Translations under genes and position numbers: made by a program
Shown here: in pieces, positions 43,436-54,561 of the stretch
How the letters are laid out: each line of letters begins with the position of its first letter
Position numbering within the stretch: the stretch's first letter is position 1
DNA from: Gordius sp. MW1
Lineage: Eukaryota > Nematomorpha > Gordioida > Gordea > Gordiidae
Direction: 5' to 3'
Assembly (NCBI GenBank): GCA_964036665.1
Contig: OZ038533.1
Coordinates: forward strand, 15,806,575 to 15,870,574
DNA: 64,000 nt
Notes under the pieces: model-generated
Seen by the model: only the letters and a program-made list of their open reading frames with translations
Database searches by the model: none
Told to the model about the DNA's origin: nothing

Positions 43436-46141
43436 ATGGTATATTTTGCGTATGATAAATACGACGATGGTCCTGAATGGGTTTTAAACACCAAAATATT
43501 TAAGGTTAAAAAGTACTCTCTTGTCAGTGATTCATTATTACACATAATGAAAAATGATTTTTTTGATAATTTAAAAATTCTTATTAACTTTCCAAATAAT
43601 ACCATTGATTTGCCTTCGATTAAAAAAAATCTATCAGCTTATTATGACGTAGCTTTAAGTATAACTAATCATACTAATTCTGACATTAATATCGTTGATC
43701 AATATGTAGTTGAATTGTTTGATTATTTGTTATTATTGGATTCTTTGCTATTACATGATCCAGATATTCTATTAGATGATCCTACCTTAATTAAACACTT
43801 TATATTTATTTTATCAATATTAACATTTTCTCTAAATTTTCCCAAAAACATAGGTATGCCACTTAATATTAAATCCAACAAGTTTAATGTGGTATTGGAT
43901 ATAAAGGACACGTGTGATGATAATTCTAAGCATAGGCTTGTAAAATATGTTCAAAAACTATTACAAATTAAAAGCATGCAATTGAACAAGATTATTTTTA
44001 ATGAATTGTGCATTGACATTCTTGCTGCATTCATCTACTTATCACCTGTACAAGGTTCTCTGTTTCTAAAACTTAACAGAATTGTAAAAGCAGAAAAAAT
44101 TATTTCATCATTAATTATTTTGAGACAAGAATGTTCATTGATATCATTCAACAATATATCTCAGAATCCATTTAAATTAAAATGTAGTCAATATATAACA
44201 TTTCAAATCTCTAAACCCATGGGTATATTTAGTCTAAAAACAGCAATTTTAAAAGATCAAATTAATGTATCACAACCAAAATTGCTTGCAATATGTCAAA
44301 TCATTAATAATCCTGTATTAAATGACATAACTGAAGAGAGCTATTTTTCATCTATTTATTCTCAAATCTACACATATATTCATAATGAATCATGTATGGA
44401 TTCAGATAATAATTTGTACATTGGAATAATTCTTTCAAGCAACTATGAAAAGCAAAAAACATATATTGATATCTGGCTTCCAAAAGCTTTAACCACTTTT
44501 TCTAGTTTAGATGACGATTGTAATGAAAATAATCTTATAAAGGCACTTGAACTTATAGATAAAATTTTTATTCAACATAGATACAATCTAAAACTTGATT
44601 TGTTATTAAAAACATTTAATTTGATCATTAATTTTGCATCAAAAATTAGCATGATTAATGTGACAAGTCTACTAAAGATATTTAAAGATTATTTTGATTT
44701 ATCAGATATTCCATGTCACATTATAATTAGTTTATTTTTAAATGATGAAGATTTTATTAATTTTTGTCAAAAACACTATAACTTTAAAGAAGTATCAAAT
44801 TTTAAGGACTTAATTATGATTAAAAATAAAATAAATATATTAAATGACATAATACAAGCCATAGATAACATAAAATTAATTGATGGATTCTTAATTTTAT
44901 TGGTCAAAGATATATGTTTCGCTGTAGAAGAGTTGCCAAAATATATCAACAATTTTGAAAAGTATACCAAATATATGATTAAATTAATTTTACACTTACA
45001 ACTATATGAAAAGTTGTTGGAAAACAAAATGAATTTTACAGATTTATATAGTTTACTTTCAATTATTATAAAATCACTTAAAACTATTTATTTAAATGAA
45101 AAAATGCCACAAAGCCTAAATGAAATTTATATTCAAGTATATGGTACTTTTTTGGATTCAATAAGTCTATTAGTAACCAAGGACACGGCTGATTATGGAT
45201 CTTTACAAAATGAATTGTTTGAACTTTCATTGGAATGTGACAATTTAATTCCAGACACATTACGAAGTAAATTACTTTGCATAAAAAATGCCATTCAGAG
45301 TTGTACAAATGAAACATACAATAAAATTTGTTACAACGAATTAACTCAATCCAAAAATAGTATATCCCAGGATCTATGGAAAGATCTGTCTAGTGATGTT
45401 CCTCCAATAAAGGGTGGCTCTATAATCTTATTGTTGAAATTAATCAAGGATAATCAAATTTCTATTCAAGGTTTTATGAAAGATATAATTTTTATTTTAA
45501 CAAATAGTTTGCATCATTCTGACACTTACGTATATACAGCTGCAATTAATGCCCTAGTTTATATGTGTAAGTATGATTCAAAAATTGTAATACCATCTTT
45601 GATAACCAAATTGCAAATTCCATTTAATCATGATGTAATTGGCACAGATGATGTCCATATTATGAATATTAAAATTGGAGAATTGTTCAACAAAGTATTA
45701 CAACAAAATGATATAGATACAGAATATTGCTTAATGATCTATAAAAAAAGCATTTTCATTTTAGAAAACATTGATAAAGTTATGTGTAATTTAGACATTT
45801 TAACTTCAATGGTTTCTATTATTGGAACTTATATCAAAAATCAGGATTTAACAAAAATCAGTATAGATCAAAATTTTGTTCACCTCATGAAAACTCTAAT
45901 AACTTCAGAGGAATTACAAGATTTACCACTTCAGAATGGAATAATTATGATTATAAGAAATTTATTTGCCCAAAGACTAAATACATTGAATACACAATTA
46001 TATATAAATGATTCGATTTTCAAAAGTTTATACACTCTCTTGAGAAGTCATCTTGATAAATGCTCAAACCAAGCTGTTGTTGAACACTTGATATTAGCTT
46101 TGCAAGAAATTGATGAACAAATGGACTCATATCTACTATAA
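43436..46141 (+). CDS. TANGO6/RTP1-like HEAT-repeat protein
   Basis: A 901-residue, leucine- and isoleucine-rich helical protein encoded without introns. I start it at the ATG at 43436 (context GAAAATGG); the open frame extends 9 codons upstream only to a TTG. The C-terminal third carries the family signature: VPPIKGG (655-661), an LL.LIK..... helix, then HSDTYVY (694-700) followed by AAINALVYMCKYDSKIVIPSL. This matches the RTP1_C1 region of TANGO6 (TMCO7), whose yeast relative Rtp1 acts in nuclear import of RNA polymerase II; the animal protein was named for a role in Golgi organisation. The N-terminal two thirds are divergent. It is shorter than vertebrate TANGO6 (about 1,090 residues). The assignment rests on the C-terminal motifs. 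Confidence 0.8.
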   Translation: MVYFAYDKYDDGPEWVLNTKIFKVKKYSLVSDSLLHIMKNDFFDNLKILINFPNNTIDLPSIKKNLSAYYDVALSITNHTNSDINIVDQYVVELFDYLLLLDSLLLHDPDILLDDPTLIKHFIFILSILTFSLNFPKNIGMPLNIKSNKFNVVLDIKDTCDDNSKHRLVKYVQKLLQIKSMQLNKIIFNELCIDILAAFIYLSPVQGSLFLKLNRIVKAEKIISSLIILRQECSLISFNNISQNPFKLKCSQYITFQISKPMGIFSLKTAILKDQINVSQPKLLAICQIINNPVLNDITEESYFSSIYSQIYTYIHNESCMDSDNNLYIGIILSSNYEKQKTYIDIWLPKALTTFSSLDDDCNENNLIKALELIDKIFIQHRYNLKLDLLLKTFNLIINFASKISMINVTSLLKIFKDYFDLSDIPCHIIISLFLNDEDFINFCQKHYNFKEVSNFKDLIMIKNKINILNDIIQAIDNIKLIDGFLILLVKDICFAVEELPKYINNFEKYTKYMIKLILHLQLYEKLLENKMNFTDLYSLLSIIIKSLKTIYLNEKMPQSLNEIYIQVYGTFLDSISLLVTKDTADYGSLQNELFELSLECDNLIPDTLRSKLLCIKNAIQSCTNETYNKICYNELTQSKNSISQDLWKDLSSDVPPIKGGSIILLLKLIKDNQISIQGFMKDIIFILTNSLHHSDTYVYTAAINALVYMCKYDSKIVIPSLITKLQIPFNHDVIGTDDVHIMNIKIGELFNKVLQQNDIDTEYCLMIYKKSIFILENIDKVMCNLDILTSMVSIIGTYIKNQDLTKISIDQNFVHLMKTLITSEELQDLPLQNGIIMIIRNLFAQRLNTLNTQLYINDSIFKSLYTLLRSHLDKCSNQAVVEHLILALQEIDEQMDSYLL

Positions 46142-46199
46142 TTACATATTATATAACTGCACCATATTTTTTAAAATTCAATTATATAGAATATAGTTA

Positions 46200-46205
46200 A
46201 ATAAA
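46200..46205 (+). terminator. poly(A) signal of the TANGO6-like gene
   Basis: AATAAA, 59 bp after the stop codon and before the hAT insertion at 46250. Position and sequence fit a cleavage/polyadenylation signal. Confidence 0.55.
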
Positions 46206-46904
46206 TGTATCAAATAACTAGTGGTATTAAAATGCTAAGTAGCTTCAACTAGAGGTCTGCATGGGCCGAAATTTAAGGTTCAGGCCAGGCCCATACTCGC
46301 ACAAATATTATTTTTTGGCCCGGACCCGGCCCGCAAAAAAAACGCAAAAATTGTGCCGCATTAGGCCCGGAATCCCATTCATAATGCCAATCATCCACAA
46401 CGCCAAAAACTATAATTTAAATGGCAAAATTGTAATATATTAAAAAATTACTAAATATAAAGCTATTAATAAAAAACATAAATAACATATGCATAGGCTT
46501 TTAATGCATATTCATTTGCACATAAACTAATGAATACATATAGAGAGTAAGATGCACACGACCTTTTATAATGTACTACACCCTCTTACCTATTTTGAAT
46601 GATAAGCCATATGCCATTATTTTTAAATAATAACTCATTGTACAGTTAATTTTATTATAATGATTATTTTATATCTATGTGTACATGTAATATTTTAATA
46701 ACAGTAGAATAAGGACTATGTTTTAAATTAATTTTGCATTATAAAAATACATTTGCATTACAATTATGGCTTGTTATAGACTAAAATATATTCACTTTAT
46801 GATAAAATGCATAAGTTAATGACACTTATATATAGTTGGATATTAGCAAGTTTTTAATTTGAAAGTTTGCCATCTGATTAGTTCACATTCTTGAATTTAT
46901 TGAT

Positions 46905-47830
46905 ATTGTCGAAAATATGGATGACATTTATAAAATATGGTAAACTTTTTTTTATTAATTATATATTTTTGGGTGACAAATGAATTAATATTAAATTTTC
47001 TTGAGTTACAGAACTCTACATCTCTGAGGATAATATTGATAGAGCATAGACTTTTATGAAGGATACTTTAAATTAGTAAATACATAATCATTTGCATAAA
47101 GCTATTAAATAAACATATTATAAGCATAAACAAAACATATAAGTGTCTAATATTTTTAAATAAAATATTATTTAAATTGACATTTAAATAATATAAAAAT
47201 GAAATGTAAAATTGGGATATACATTGCATTGCTATGAAGATTTATATATTAAATATATGGAATTTAAAATATGATAAACTTTCCTAAAATTATAATTATT
47301 TATTGTTTGGGGTTGACAGGTAAATTAGTATTAAATTTACTAATGTTATACAACTCTAAAACTCTGAGGATAATATTTAAACAACATAGACATTAATAAT
47401 GATATTTTAAATTAGATTTTGAATAATCATTAAAATTGCTAACATTAAAATAAATATAATAAAACAAAACATATAAGTTATTGTTTTTCTTATTGTATAA
47501 TATTGTTAAATGAATTGGTATTAATTGCACTTAAGTCTTACAATTTAAAAGATATAAACTTGAAATTAGAATTTGAGATAGCATCGCATTGCTATAAAAA
47601 TTTAATTATATTAAATATATGGATTTAAGATATGATGAACTTTCCTAAAATTGTAATTATTTATTGTTTGATGTTGACAAGTAAATTAGTATTAAATTCA
47701 TTGTTAAAAGACTCTAAATCTCTGAGGATAATAGTTAAATAACATACACTTTATTAATGTTTAAAGATATTGTAAATTAGATTTTAAATGATCATATATA
47801 TCAAATTATTATCAATAAAATAAATACAAT
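46905..47830. repeat. degenerate ~340-358-bp tandem repeat, three units
   Basis: ACTCT...CTCTGAGGATAAT recurs at about 47011, 47351 and 47709. TTTCCTAAAATT.TAATTATTTATTG recurs at 47280 and 47639. The units are diverged and non-coding, within the hAT element. Confidence 0.65.
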
Positions 47831-48474
47831 AAAACAAAACATATAAGTTGTTGTTTTCCTTATACTATTATTGAAAAATGCTTTGATATTAATTTGATTT
47901 ATGCCTTATAACTTTACACGTATTTGTACAATTTTCCTGTCTCAGATGCATTAAAAAATATAAACAGCAAATCACAAATAAAGATATACATTGAATTGCT
48001 ATGAGAGAACACTCTGATTTTACATAATAATTATGTTTTAAATTTAAACAATGATCACAATGCCATTTTATTATAAAAATGAAACTTTTTTTATAAGAAT
48101 AATTGTAAATTTCAACAATCACTTCCATCATGCCCTTAAGTATGTATGTATTTTTTGCCCCGAAGACGCCCAAGAGCTTAGTAAGTGCAATCTAAGGTTG
48201 AGCCCCTTCTCACGCCAAATGGCGCATAAGGCCACGTTATTGCTAACGTGTGATTTTATTCCTGCAACAAATGTATGGATTATGCAATGTAAATATGTAT
48301 TTGCCCGGATGAAATTCTAGAACTTAGCTAAATCGGCAAGCTAAGATTGAGTTCCATCTGACACCTACTTGTATTGGACTAGAAGTCACAATAGTGCAGG
48401 CATAGGCATAGAGGTGACGCAAGTTTGTAGGCATCACACTCGGTTTATAAAAATCATAATTGAAACATCATCTA

Positions 48475-48540
48475 CGGCGATTACTGGAGCTAAGCGATAG
48501 TTTGCCTAGTTAGGTTGTACACTGGTCTCTGCTTGAGAGA
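48475..48540 (+). repeat. possible 5S rRNA-derived fragment
   Basis: It contains TCTACGGC, then GGAGCTAAGC, nine bases, and CCTAGTTAG. In 5S rRNA GCTAAGC and CCTGGTTAG are separated by exactly nine bases, and TCTACGGC resembles the 5' end. About 30 bp between them would be missing, and the following 20 bp match poorly. It could be part of a 5S-derived SINE or chance. Confidence 0.35.
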
Positions 48541-48756
48541 GAAAGAGAGAAAAAAACCGTTCTGGAAGGAGTTGAAAAAGTTTCCAATGCAACTCCTTGA
48601 ATATTGTCAGACTGCGAGAAGAGGGTTTGGTGGTTTATGGATAAAAAAAAAATCCGTGCTGGAAGGAGTTGAAAGAGAGCTAAATTGCATGGCTTGGCCG
48701 TAACAGACAGATGATACAAGTTAGGATAATAGTCGTACCCATATTTCTTTTCCTTT

Positions 48757-48957
48757 CTATTGTTTATACGGCATAGTGGCCAGTTCTACGTGGTAAAGGG
48801 TGTAATCGGAGCTGTTGTCGATTCTAGAATGAGGAATCCGCGTCTGTTGTAGGCATAAGATGTCGAGTTTATGGTTTCTTGCGAATGTTAACATCATCTG
48901 TTGTTTGCCTTGGATCATAAGGGAATTGATATTTATTGAGGCTATTTTGATCTTCAT
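48757..48957 (-). pseudogene. non-LTR retrotransposon endonuclease fragment
   Basis: The frame starts MKIKIASININSL and continues LDILCLQQTRI, the N-terminal motifs of the apurinic endonuclease (EEP) domain of LINE-type ORF2 proteins. Only about 66 codons remain, lacking the catalytic H and most of the domain. Upstream (48958-49154, minus) is an open frame without recognisable domains that may be its leader. Confidence 0.75.
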
Positions 48958-49212
48958 TAGCGGTTAAGATAGTGGACGAGGTTGGGGAAGAAATTAAGGT
49001 CGGATGAGTTAAACCCTTTCTTAAGTGTTATATATTTTGAGATGTCGAGTTGTAGACTAACCCTAACCCTTAACCCTTCTCTAAACTCATCAAAACAAAC
49101 CCCACCAATGTGGGACCAAATAACTGATACAGAAGAAGGATATATTGAAGCCATAACCTTGACGCAAGCTTTTAAGTTCTATAAGACAGTTCGCATTAAC
49201 TGCACTCTTTAG

Positions 49213-51879
49213 AAGATAGGGGCAGGGCGAGGGAAACATAGAGTTAAATAACTATATCATTCATAAAATCCTTACCTCGGTTCAAAAAAAACAAATAATA
49301 AAGTGGAATAGGGGGGAGAGAAATAGAAGGTGGAAACACTTATCTAGTCTCAAGGCTAAATAGCTTGTGCTAAATCAGTTTATTAGCTTCTTGGCGGGCC
49401 CTTGTCAAGATAGGCGCCGGCCATTCATGGTAGTAGGAGTAGGCGTCTGCTTCCGGAGCAGATTAGAAATGTCTAGTTGCACTATTTTTATATACTTACA
49501 ACACTCTATTCCTAGCAAATGTAAAGTGAAGGCTATTGGGGAGGACGGAATTTTTTATATATGCTGTATGTCTGACAGTGGGAAGAGTTTTCTGTTACAA
49601 GAAATCTGGGGTTTGGGAGGTCTCGCAATAATAATGAGGATATGGAGGCATGTTAATAAATAAACGTTTCAAGTTGTTTAATTCTGACTACATTACTTTA
49701 TAGATTATTCTATCTGAGTAATTGTGGTAAAAAAGTAGTCAATATAGGCATATAGATTTCTAACTTAGCTTTTACTGTAAAAGGTGGAGGTTGATATAAA
49801 TATATGACTTGCTTAAAATATTTAGAGGTTAAAAGAATATAGATAAGAATGCAAATTGTAATTTTCTGCATTTAAAAACGGTTATTTTGTTAGAGAAACG
49901 GAACTCCAAATATGTTATTTTATATCCTTCTGTTTTTGCTATCCAATGGATAGTTTCTTCTATCTTATCAAATATTGAGGAAAAATAATAATGATCTGAT
50001 GGTAAGGCAAAAATGTACAAATCACACTTTAAATAATTTTAATCTTTAATGATGTTTTTATATAGGACTATGGTGAATTAAATTACAAATTAAATTTACA
50101 CTTAAATATCTACAAATTATACATTTATTTTAACTAAATGGGGGCATTTTTGACAAATGCAGATTTAATGTTAAAAACTCAAAAATAACACTTATTAATG
50201 ATTATTTTGAATTACACTTTTATTTAAGCATGTGCAACAAATGGAAAAAATTTTAATGGGTCAAATCATGTTAAAATTTAAGCTGTTTTAACTTCTGCAC
50301 TAAGATCTAGAGTTATCAAATTTAAATCCCAATAAGGTTGAAATTAATCAATCAATAATCAAGAATTAAGTTTGAAACATTAAAGATTATTTAATTAAAT
50401 TGTGGTCTTGTGTAACAAACACAAAAGTATTTTCCTTATACATTCAGGAAAGTTAGATTTTTATATGTATGTAATTATAAAGTAATTAGACAATTTGAAT
50501 CTTAATTAAATAGAAAGCTTAGAGACCCTTAGATAAATATGTATTTATAAGTAATAATGGTGTTTTTAGTTTCAAACATAATAACTGAATAAACATAAGA
50601 GTTATTTGACTATTATCTCAAATACATTGTGAGTGATATTAAATCAATTTGCCAGATTTTGACACATTCCAAATTAAATTTTGTTTTAAGTGATAGAAGA
50701 TTAATACACTTAAATATAAAAAAATGTAGATTAAGCTTGTCAAAATCCAAAAAAACAAATACTTGAAACAATAGTGATTATTATAGTAATACCCTAAATC
50801 TATTTTGGCTTGAGTTCTATATTTAATTTGACATTAAATTACATTAAAGCTATTCAATCCGCACTCCTGCATTTTAATGTAATAGTTTAAATATAAACAG
50901 GAGCAAATTTATTTCTAATTGTAGGGGATAATTGACGAAATGTAACTTACGCTTAAGTTCTATCATACTGGTGGAGTAAAAGACAACGCAACAGATGGCA
51001 TTATCTTCCTTATCGCGTGATATCGCCTGATATTTCCTTATCGCGTGATCTATATAGTTTTTATCGCGATTATTCTCGTTGTTATATATATTTCCTCGCG
51101 GACATATATTCGCATGTCTCTCGCGTTCCTGGTAAATGTAATTGGTGTTCTAATAAAAGTTGTGTAGAACCACAACACTAATATCTGATACAGCTTATGC
51201 ATTAATAAGTAGATTAATCAAATTTTAAAGATAATCCTTCCATAATCATTAGAGGATGTACAACAAATTGAAACATAAATTAATCATATAAATGTAATTG
51301 ATAGTAATCAATATTTTGTTGTAATAAATTGCTCTTATCTTTTAGAATACAATCATATAAAATTGACCACAGTAGTTATATAAGTCAAATAGTATGGACC
51401 ATTATGCTCAAACAATGATAAATTATGGTTTTGAATATATGAATGTATCCATTTAGATGCATAGCTATGCAATTTTAATATAATAAATCATTTCTTATAA
51501 ATATAAAAACAGCTTATGTAATCTCTTTTATGTTTAATTATTTTAAATTTTATAGTAACTTTATAACAGATAGTTTTAGTATAAATTCCAATTTTAAAAA
51601 TTTTGTATTATATTTTCATATGCTTTTTTGTCTTATTTGTGGAAAAGTTGTAAATGTCAATATTAGACGTTATGTCACATACCTCCCACTTTGGTAACTT
51701 TTAAATGGTTTGGCCATTGGCTTTCTGAAGCATTGGCATTATGGACGATTGTCTTAAGTAAAAACCAATTTCGTTTAAAATTATTTATTTGTATAAAAAT
51801 AATTGTATTTTTCAAAAAATAACGCTATAGCATAAATTGGTTTTGATTGAAAATTATAATTTAATATTGTGATTTAAAA
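49213..51879. other. non-coding interior of the hAT element
   Basis: AT-rich, no gene recognised. The open frame at 49367-49663 has no family features. TATCGCGTGATAT-like short repeats cluster near 51015-51070. Confidence 0.4.
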
Positions 51880-52260
51880 TTTTGAGACTATCTGTTCTTT
51901 CAGGGAATAATTTCGTTCTTCTCGGCTCTTTAAGGCGACTTGCCTTATTGAATGTGCGTTCACTCGTAGCACTGGTGGCTGGAATTAACAAAAACTCAAT
52001 AGCTAATTTTGTTAAGTTTGGTAGTGGTAGCGTAAGTTGGTGGTGGTGTTCTTTTCACCATATTATTACATGTACATCTTCAGGTTTTAGATTTAATTTA
52101 AGATGAGTATCAACTTAATTGAAAACTTGAAGCTTTCCAGTTTCATCATCATCCCAAACAGAGATATACATTTTTAAAAATTCTTTTACCGTAGTTTTTA
52201 CGAAGCTTCTTTCATCTTCGGGTAGCATTTTTAGCGTGCAAAACTTAGGAACATGAAAGG
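51880..52260 (-). pseudogene. hAT transposase C-terminal remnant
   Basis: On the minus strand, near 52200-52250, KFCTLKMLPEDERSF resembles the DPRFK.L.FL..EE region of hAT transposases. After a stop, 52105-51880 encodes a stretch with WWKEH and LTKLAIEFLLIPATSATSER, the hAT C-terminal dimerisation region (usual form IPATSAPSERVFS). Stops and the missing N-terminus show it is dead. It is consistent with the hAT termini and TSD of the surrounding element. Confidence 0.75.
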
Positions 52261-52852
52261 TTGATATGATATTTTATGATTAATATCGATATTTTACTTT
52301 AAAATTAGCATAGTTTTGGCTCTTGAGTTCAATTAATAGATCTCTAAGTCAACAGTACATGTAGAAGGTAAAAACAAATTTGTAGTAGATGGAAACAAAT
52401 TTGGTATTATAAATGATGTATAAAAGAGTAATATTTTAAGAGTGTTGTTGTCTTATCCGCTTCTAACTCGAAGCTTGCCTTTTCATAAGGTGAACGCATC
52501 TTATATAATAGCTTGATATATTTTTTTCAAATTTTCTATTAAATCTTTGCCGGTTAAAAAACTGATTATTTCATCCTACATCACTTGCAAACCTTTTAAA
52601 ATAAGGATTTTTAAATTCCACCAGATTTCTATTAATTTTTTGTTTCGATAATATAATTATAGTATAAAGTTAAATAAATTCAGATTTTTTAACTTATCAA
52701 ATCCCAGGCCCGGCCCGCACTTTTTTATTGCTCTATTTTAGGCCCGGCCCGCGGAGCGGGCTTGGGCCTGCGGGCCGGCCCGGCACATGCAGACCTCTAT
52801 CTTCAACTACAAACGCGAGCACGCACACTGAGCTTTTTAATATGCTAGTTAG

Positions 52853-53006
52853 TGATACAATTGAGAAACTAATTTATTTGATAGTAAGTTATATATGATA
52901 CTGTTGGAAAAACAACATGGCGAAATGGAAGTCAAACTAAAATGCGAAACGATTAATCATCTCGTCTGGGAATTGATATTAAAATACAATATTCAAATAT
53001 ATAACA
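52853..53006 (-). repeat. 3' LTR of the KLC-carrying element
   Basis: 154 bp; on the element strand it starts TGTTATATATTTG and ends TTGTATCA. The GTTAG duplication lies outside it and the polypurine tract inside. Confidence 0.85.
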
Positions 53007-53031
53007 TATCTCCTCCCTTTGTTTTTGGCTT

Positions 53032-53289
53032 TTAATTATATTTCCTCGATAAGTATTGAAGGTGGGTTAGGCTTAACTGACGGTTGTACACTTGCACCAG
53101 CTCTTGTGTATCTAAGAACATCTTCCTTAGTTGGTCAACTTGCTTCCGTAATAGCCTTCCATTTGCTTCCACTGAGTAGGACAACGGTTCCATTCTTGTT
53201 GCAATGAAACCTTCATGCCACCCTTGACTCGATTTCTTTCTCACCAATCCCTGTTGCTCAGGAAGGAATACTCCTGCCTTTAATTCCTT
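53032..53289 (-). pseudogene. integrase C-terminal (GPY/F-type) module
   Basis: Residues of the fused open frame corresponding to a Ty3/gypsy integrase C-terminus: ELKAGVFLPEQQGLV, GWHEGFIATRMEPLSYSVEA and RKQVDQLRKM, comparable to the family pattern W..G.I...GPLSY.V...G...RHVDQL. It continues in the same frame as the upstream kinesin light chain sequence. Confidence 0.7.
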
Positions 53290-53321
53290 GTCATGCGCCA
53301 AGTTATTGACATTGGTTGCAG

Positions 53322-53873
53322 ATTTATGCCAAATCCCGTACACGAACACAGAAACGGCAGTATCGGTAGGGCCATCACCACTCTTGCAATTTTTTTGCCT
53401 CTCTTTGGCCACTTTCCATATCGGCCTGGCTTCTTCGTTGGTGGCTTCATGCCTTTTGTCGTGGGCCCTTGTATTTATTTGCTTGTACAATGTCTCGGCT
53501 TCCTTGTAGTTGCCCTGTTTCCCATATAAAAGGGCTAGATTGTTGAGTGTGGGAAGTATTTCGTAACCCGAATTTAAGATGGAACCCGACCCATTGCTGC
53601 TTCCCGATTGGTCGTTTATACTAGTTCCGTTATTAGCACCGTCTGAGTCTGCCTGGTTATCTTCGAACCCGAAATCTCTCAGCGTTAGGTTTGATGCCCT
53701 ATGGTCGGTGTTAATGGCAGAAATGTATTCATCGTATTTCTTAATCGCCATGTATTCCAAGTGCTTGCCCATTTCTTCCAACGCAGCCACGTTTCGTTCG
53801 CTAGCCATCAGATTTTGTTGAGTCTTAGCCAACTCGTCTCGTAGCCAAGCATTTTCTTGACACGTAATCGAGG
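53322..53873 (-). pseudogene. captured kinesin light chain fragment (sense, intronless)
   Basis: Cytosolic cargo-adaptor subunit of kinesin-1, here a fragment. The frame opens after a stop at 53876-53874 and reads CQENAWLRDELAKTQQ, then ALEEMGKHLEYM and IKKYDEYIS: the end of the KLC heptad region and the following linker. A serine/glycine-rich segment leads to GYEI, then one TPR-like unit, LNNLALLYGKQGNYKEAETL, then TRAH...PIWKVAKERQKN and VYGIWHKSA, matching KLC sequence after its last TPRs. About five TPRs between GYEI and TRAH are missing, as is the KLC N-terminus. No intron interrupts it. The frame continues into integrase C-terminal sequence. Likely captured from a processed mRNA. The identity rests on clear motif matches; no search was run. 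Confidence 0.85.
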
Positions 53874-54561
53874 TTTATTGTTTAAACTACTTACATTATG
53901 AACTTCAACCATTGGGGGAAGTGATAAATTAAAAGCTAAACTCCATGGTAACCCAAAAAGTGGTACCTCCTTACCCTTGCTAACCACCACTGTTAAAAAT
54001 TTCGTTCGCTTGCCCACTTGAACTTTTATCGTTGATTCACCCAATATCTCTAGAAGTGTACAACCGTATACTAGAGGTGATATGGCCTTTCTAAGTTAGG
54101 GCTGGCCGATTTCTTTCCATAACGATGCATCAATTACAGACACCTGCGCCCCTGTGTCAAAATCCATCACTGTCCAGAGATCGTTGATTTTCACCCTAAT
54201 CGTGGCACGACGCCCTCGACGATTAATCCGGCATATTGAATCCATAGAACCGGCATCATTATCTTCTCCGGTTATATATACTTGCTGTACCTTGTAATCG
54301 TCTTTACAACACCGATAGTAGTGTCCCCTCCTATTACACTTCCTGCAATACGCCATGAAGGCGGGACACTGATTTGGGCGATGATTTCCGTCGCAACGTT
54401 GGCATTTAAATCTCTTGTCGGTTTTAAAAGACCTGTCGTCTTGCGTCCTCGATATCTTATGAACCATAGGAATATTTTCCTGAGTCTCCTTCTCAGCTCT
54501 TTCTATCGTTAGTGCCATGTCTAGCACCTTCTCCAATGTGAGAGAGTCATCGCAGCGCCAA
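53874..54561 (-). pseudogene. gag C-terminus and protease of the KLC-carrying element
   Basis: Frame 54644-54096 crosses the LTR edge at 54562 and carries an LTLEKVLDMALTIERAEK segment. Two zinc knuckles follow (CQRCDGNHRPNQC and CRKCNRRGHYYRC), then the protease active site MDFDTGAQVSVID. A frame break near 54090 leads to 54044-53863 with VGKRTKFLTVVVSKG and LFGLPWSL, the second half of the protease. The KLC sequence starts directly afterwards. Gag begins in the middle, right at the LTR, so there is no leader or primer-binding site. Confidence 0.85.

Larger units (their letters stand above)
46250..52799 (-). mobile_element. 6.5-kb hAT element, decayed
   Basis: Ends TAGAGGTCTGCATG and CATGCAGACCTCTA with GGCCCGG-rich subterminal regions (46265-46372 and 52700-52790). 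The flanks GCTTCAAC (46242-46249) and TCTTCAAC (52800-52807) are an 8-bp duplication with one mismatch. A hAT transposase remnant lies near the right end. The interior is mostly AT-rich non-coding DNA with a tandem repeat, a non-LTR endonuclease fragment and a 5S-like patch. Confidence 0.8.

Noticed and set aside
43366-45317. Minus-strand frames overlapping the TANGO6-like gene
   Set aside because: Shadows of the long plus-strand ORF.
49057-49076. CTAACCCTAACCCTTAACCC, telomere-like
   Set aside because: Only about three units and isolated inside a retrotransposon leader; not a telomere or interstitial telomeric array.
53019-53821. Plus-strand frames opposite the KLC fragment
   Set aside because: Antisense shadows of the KLC/integrase open frame.
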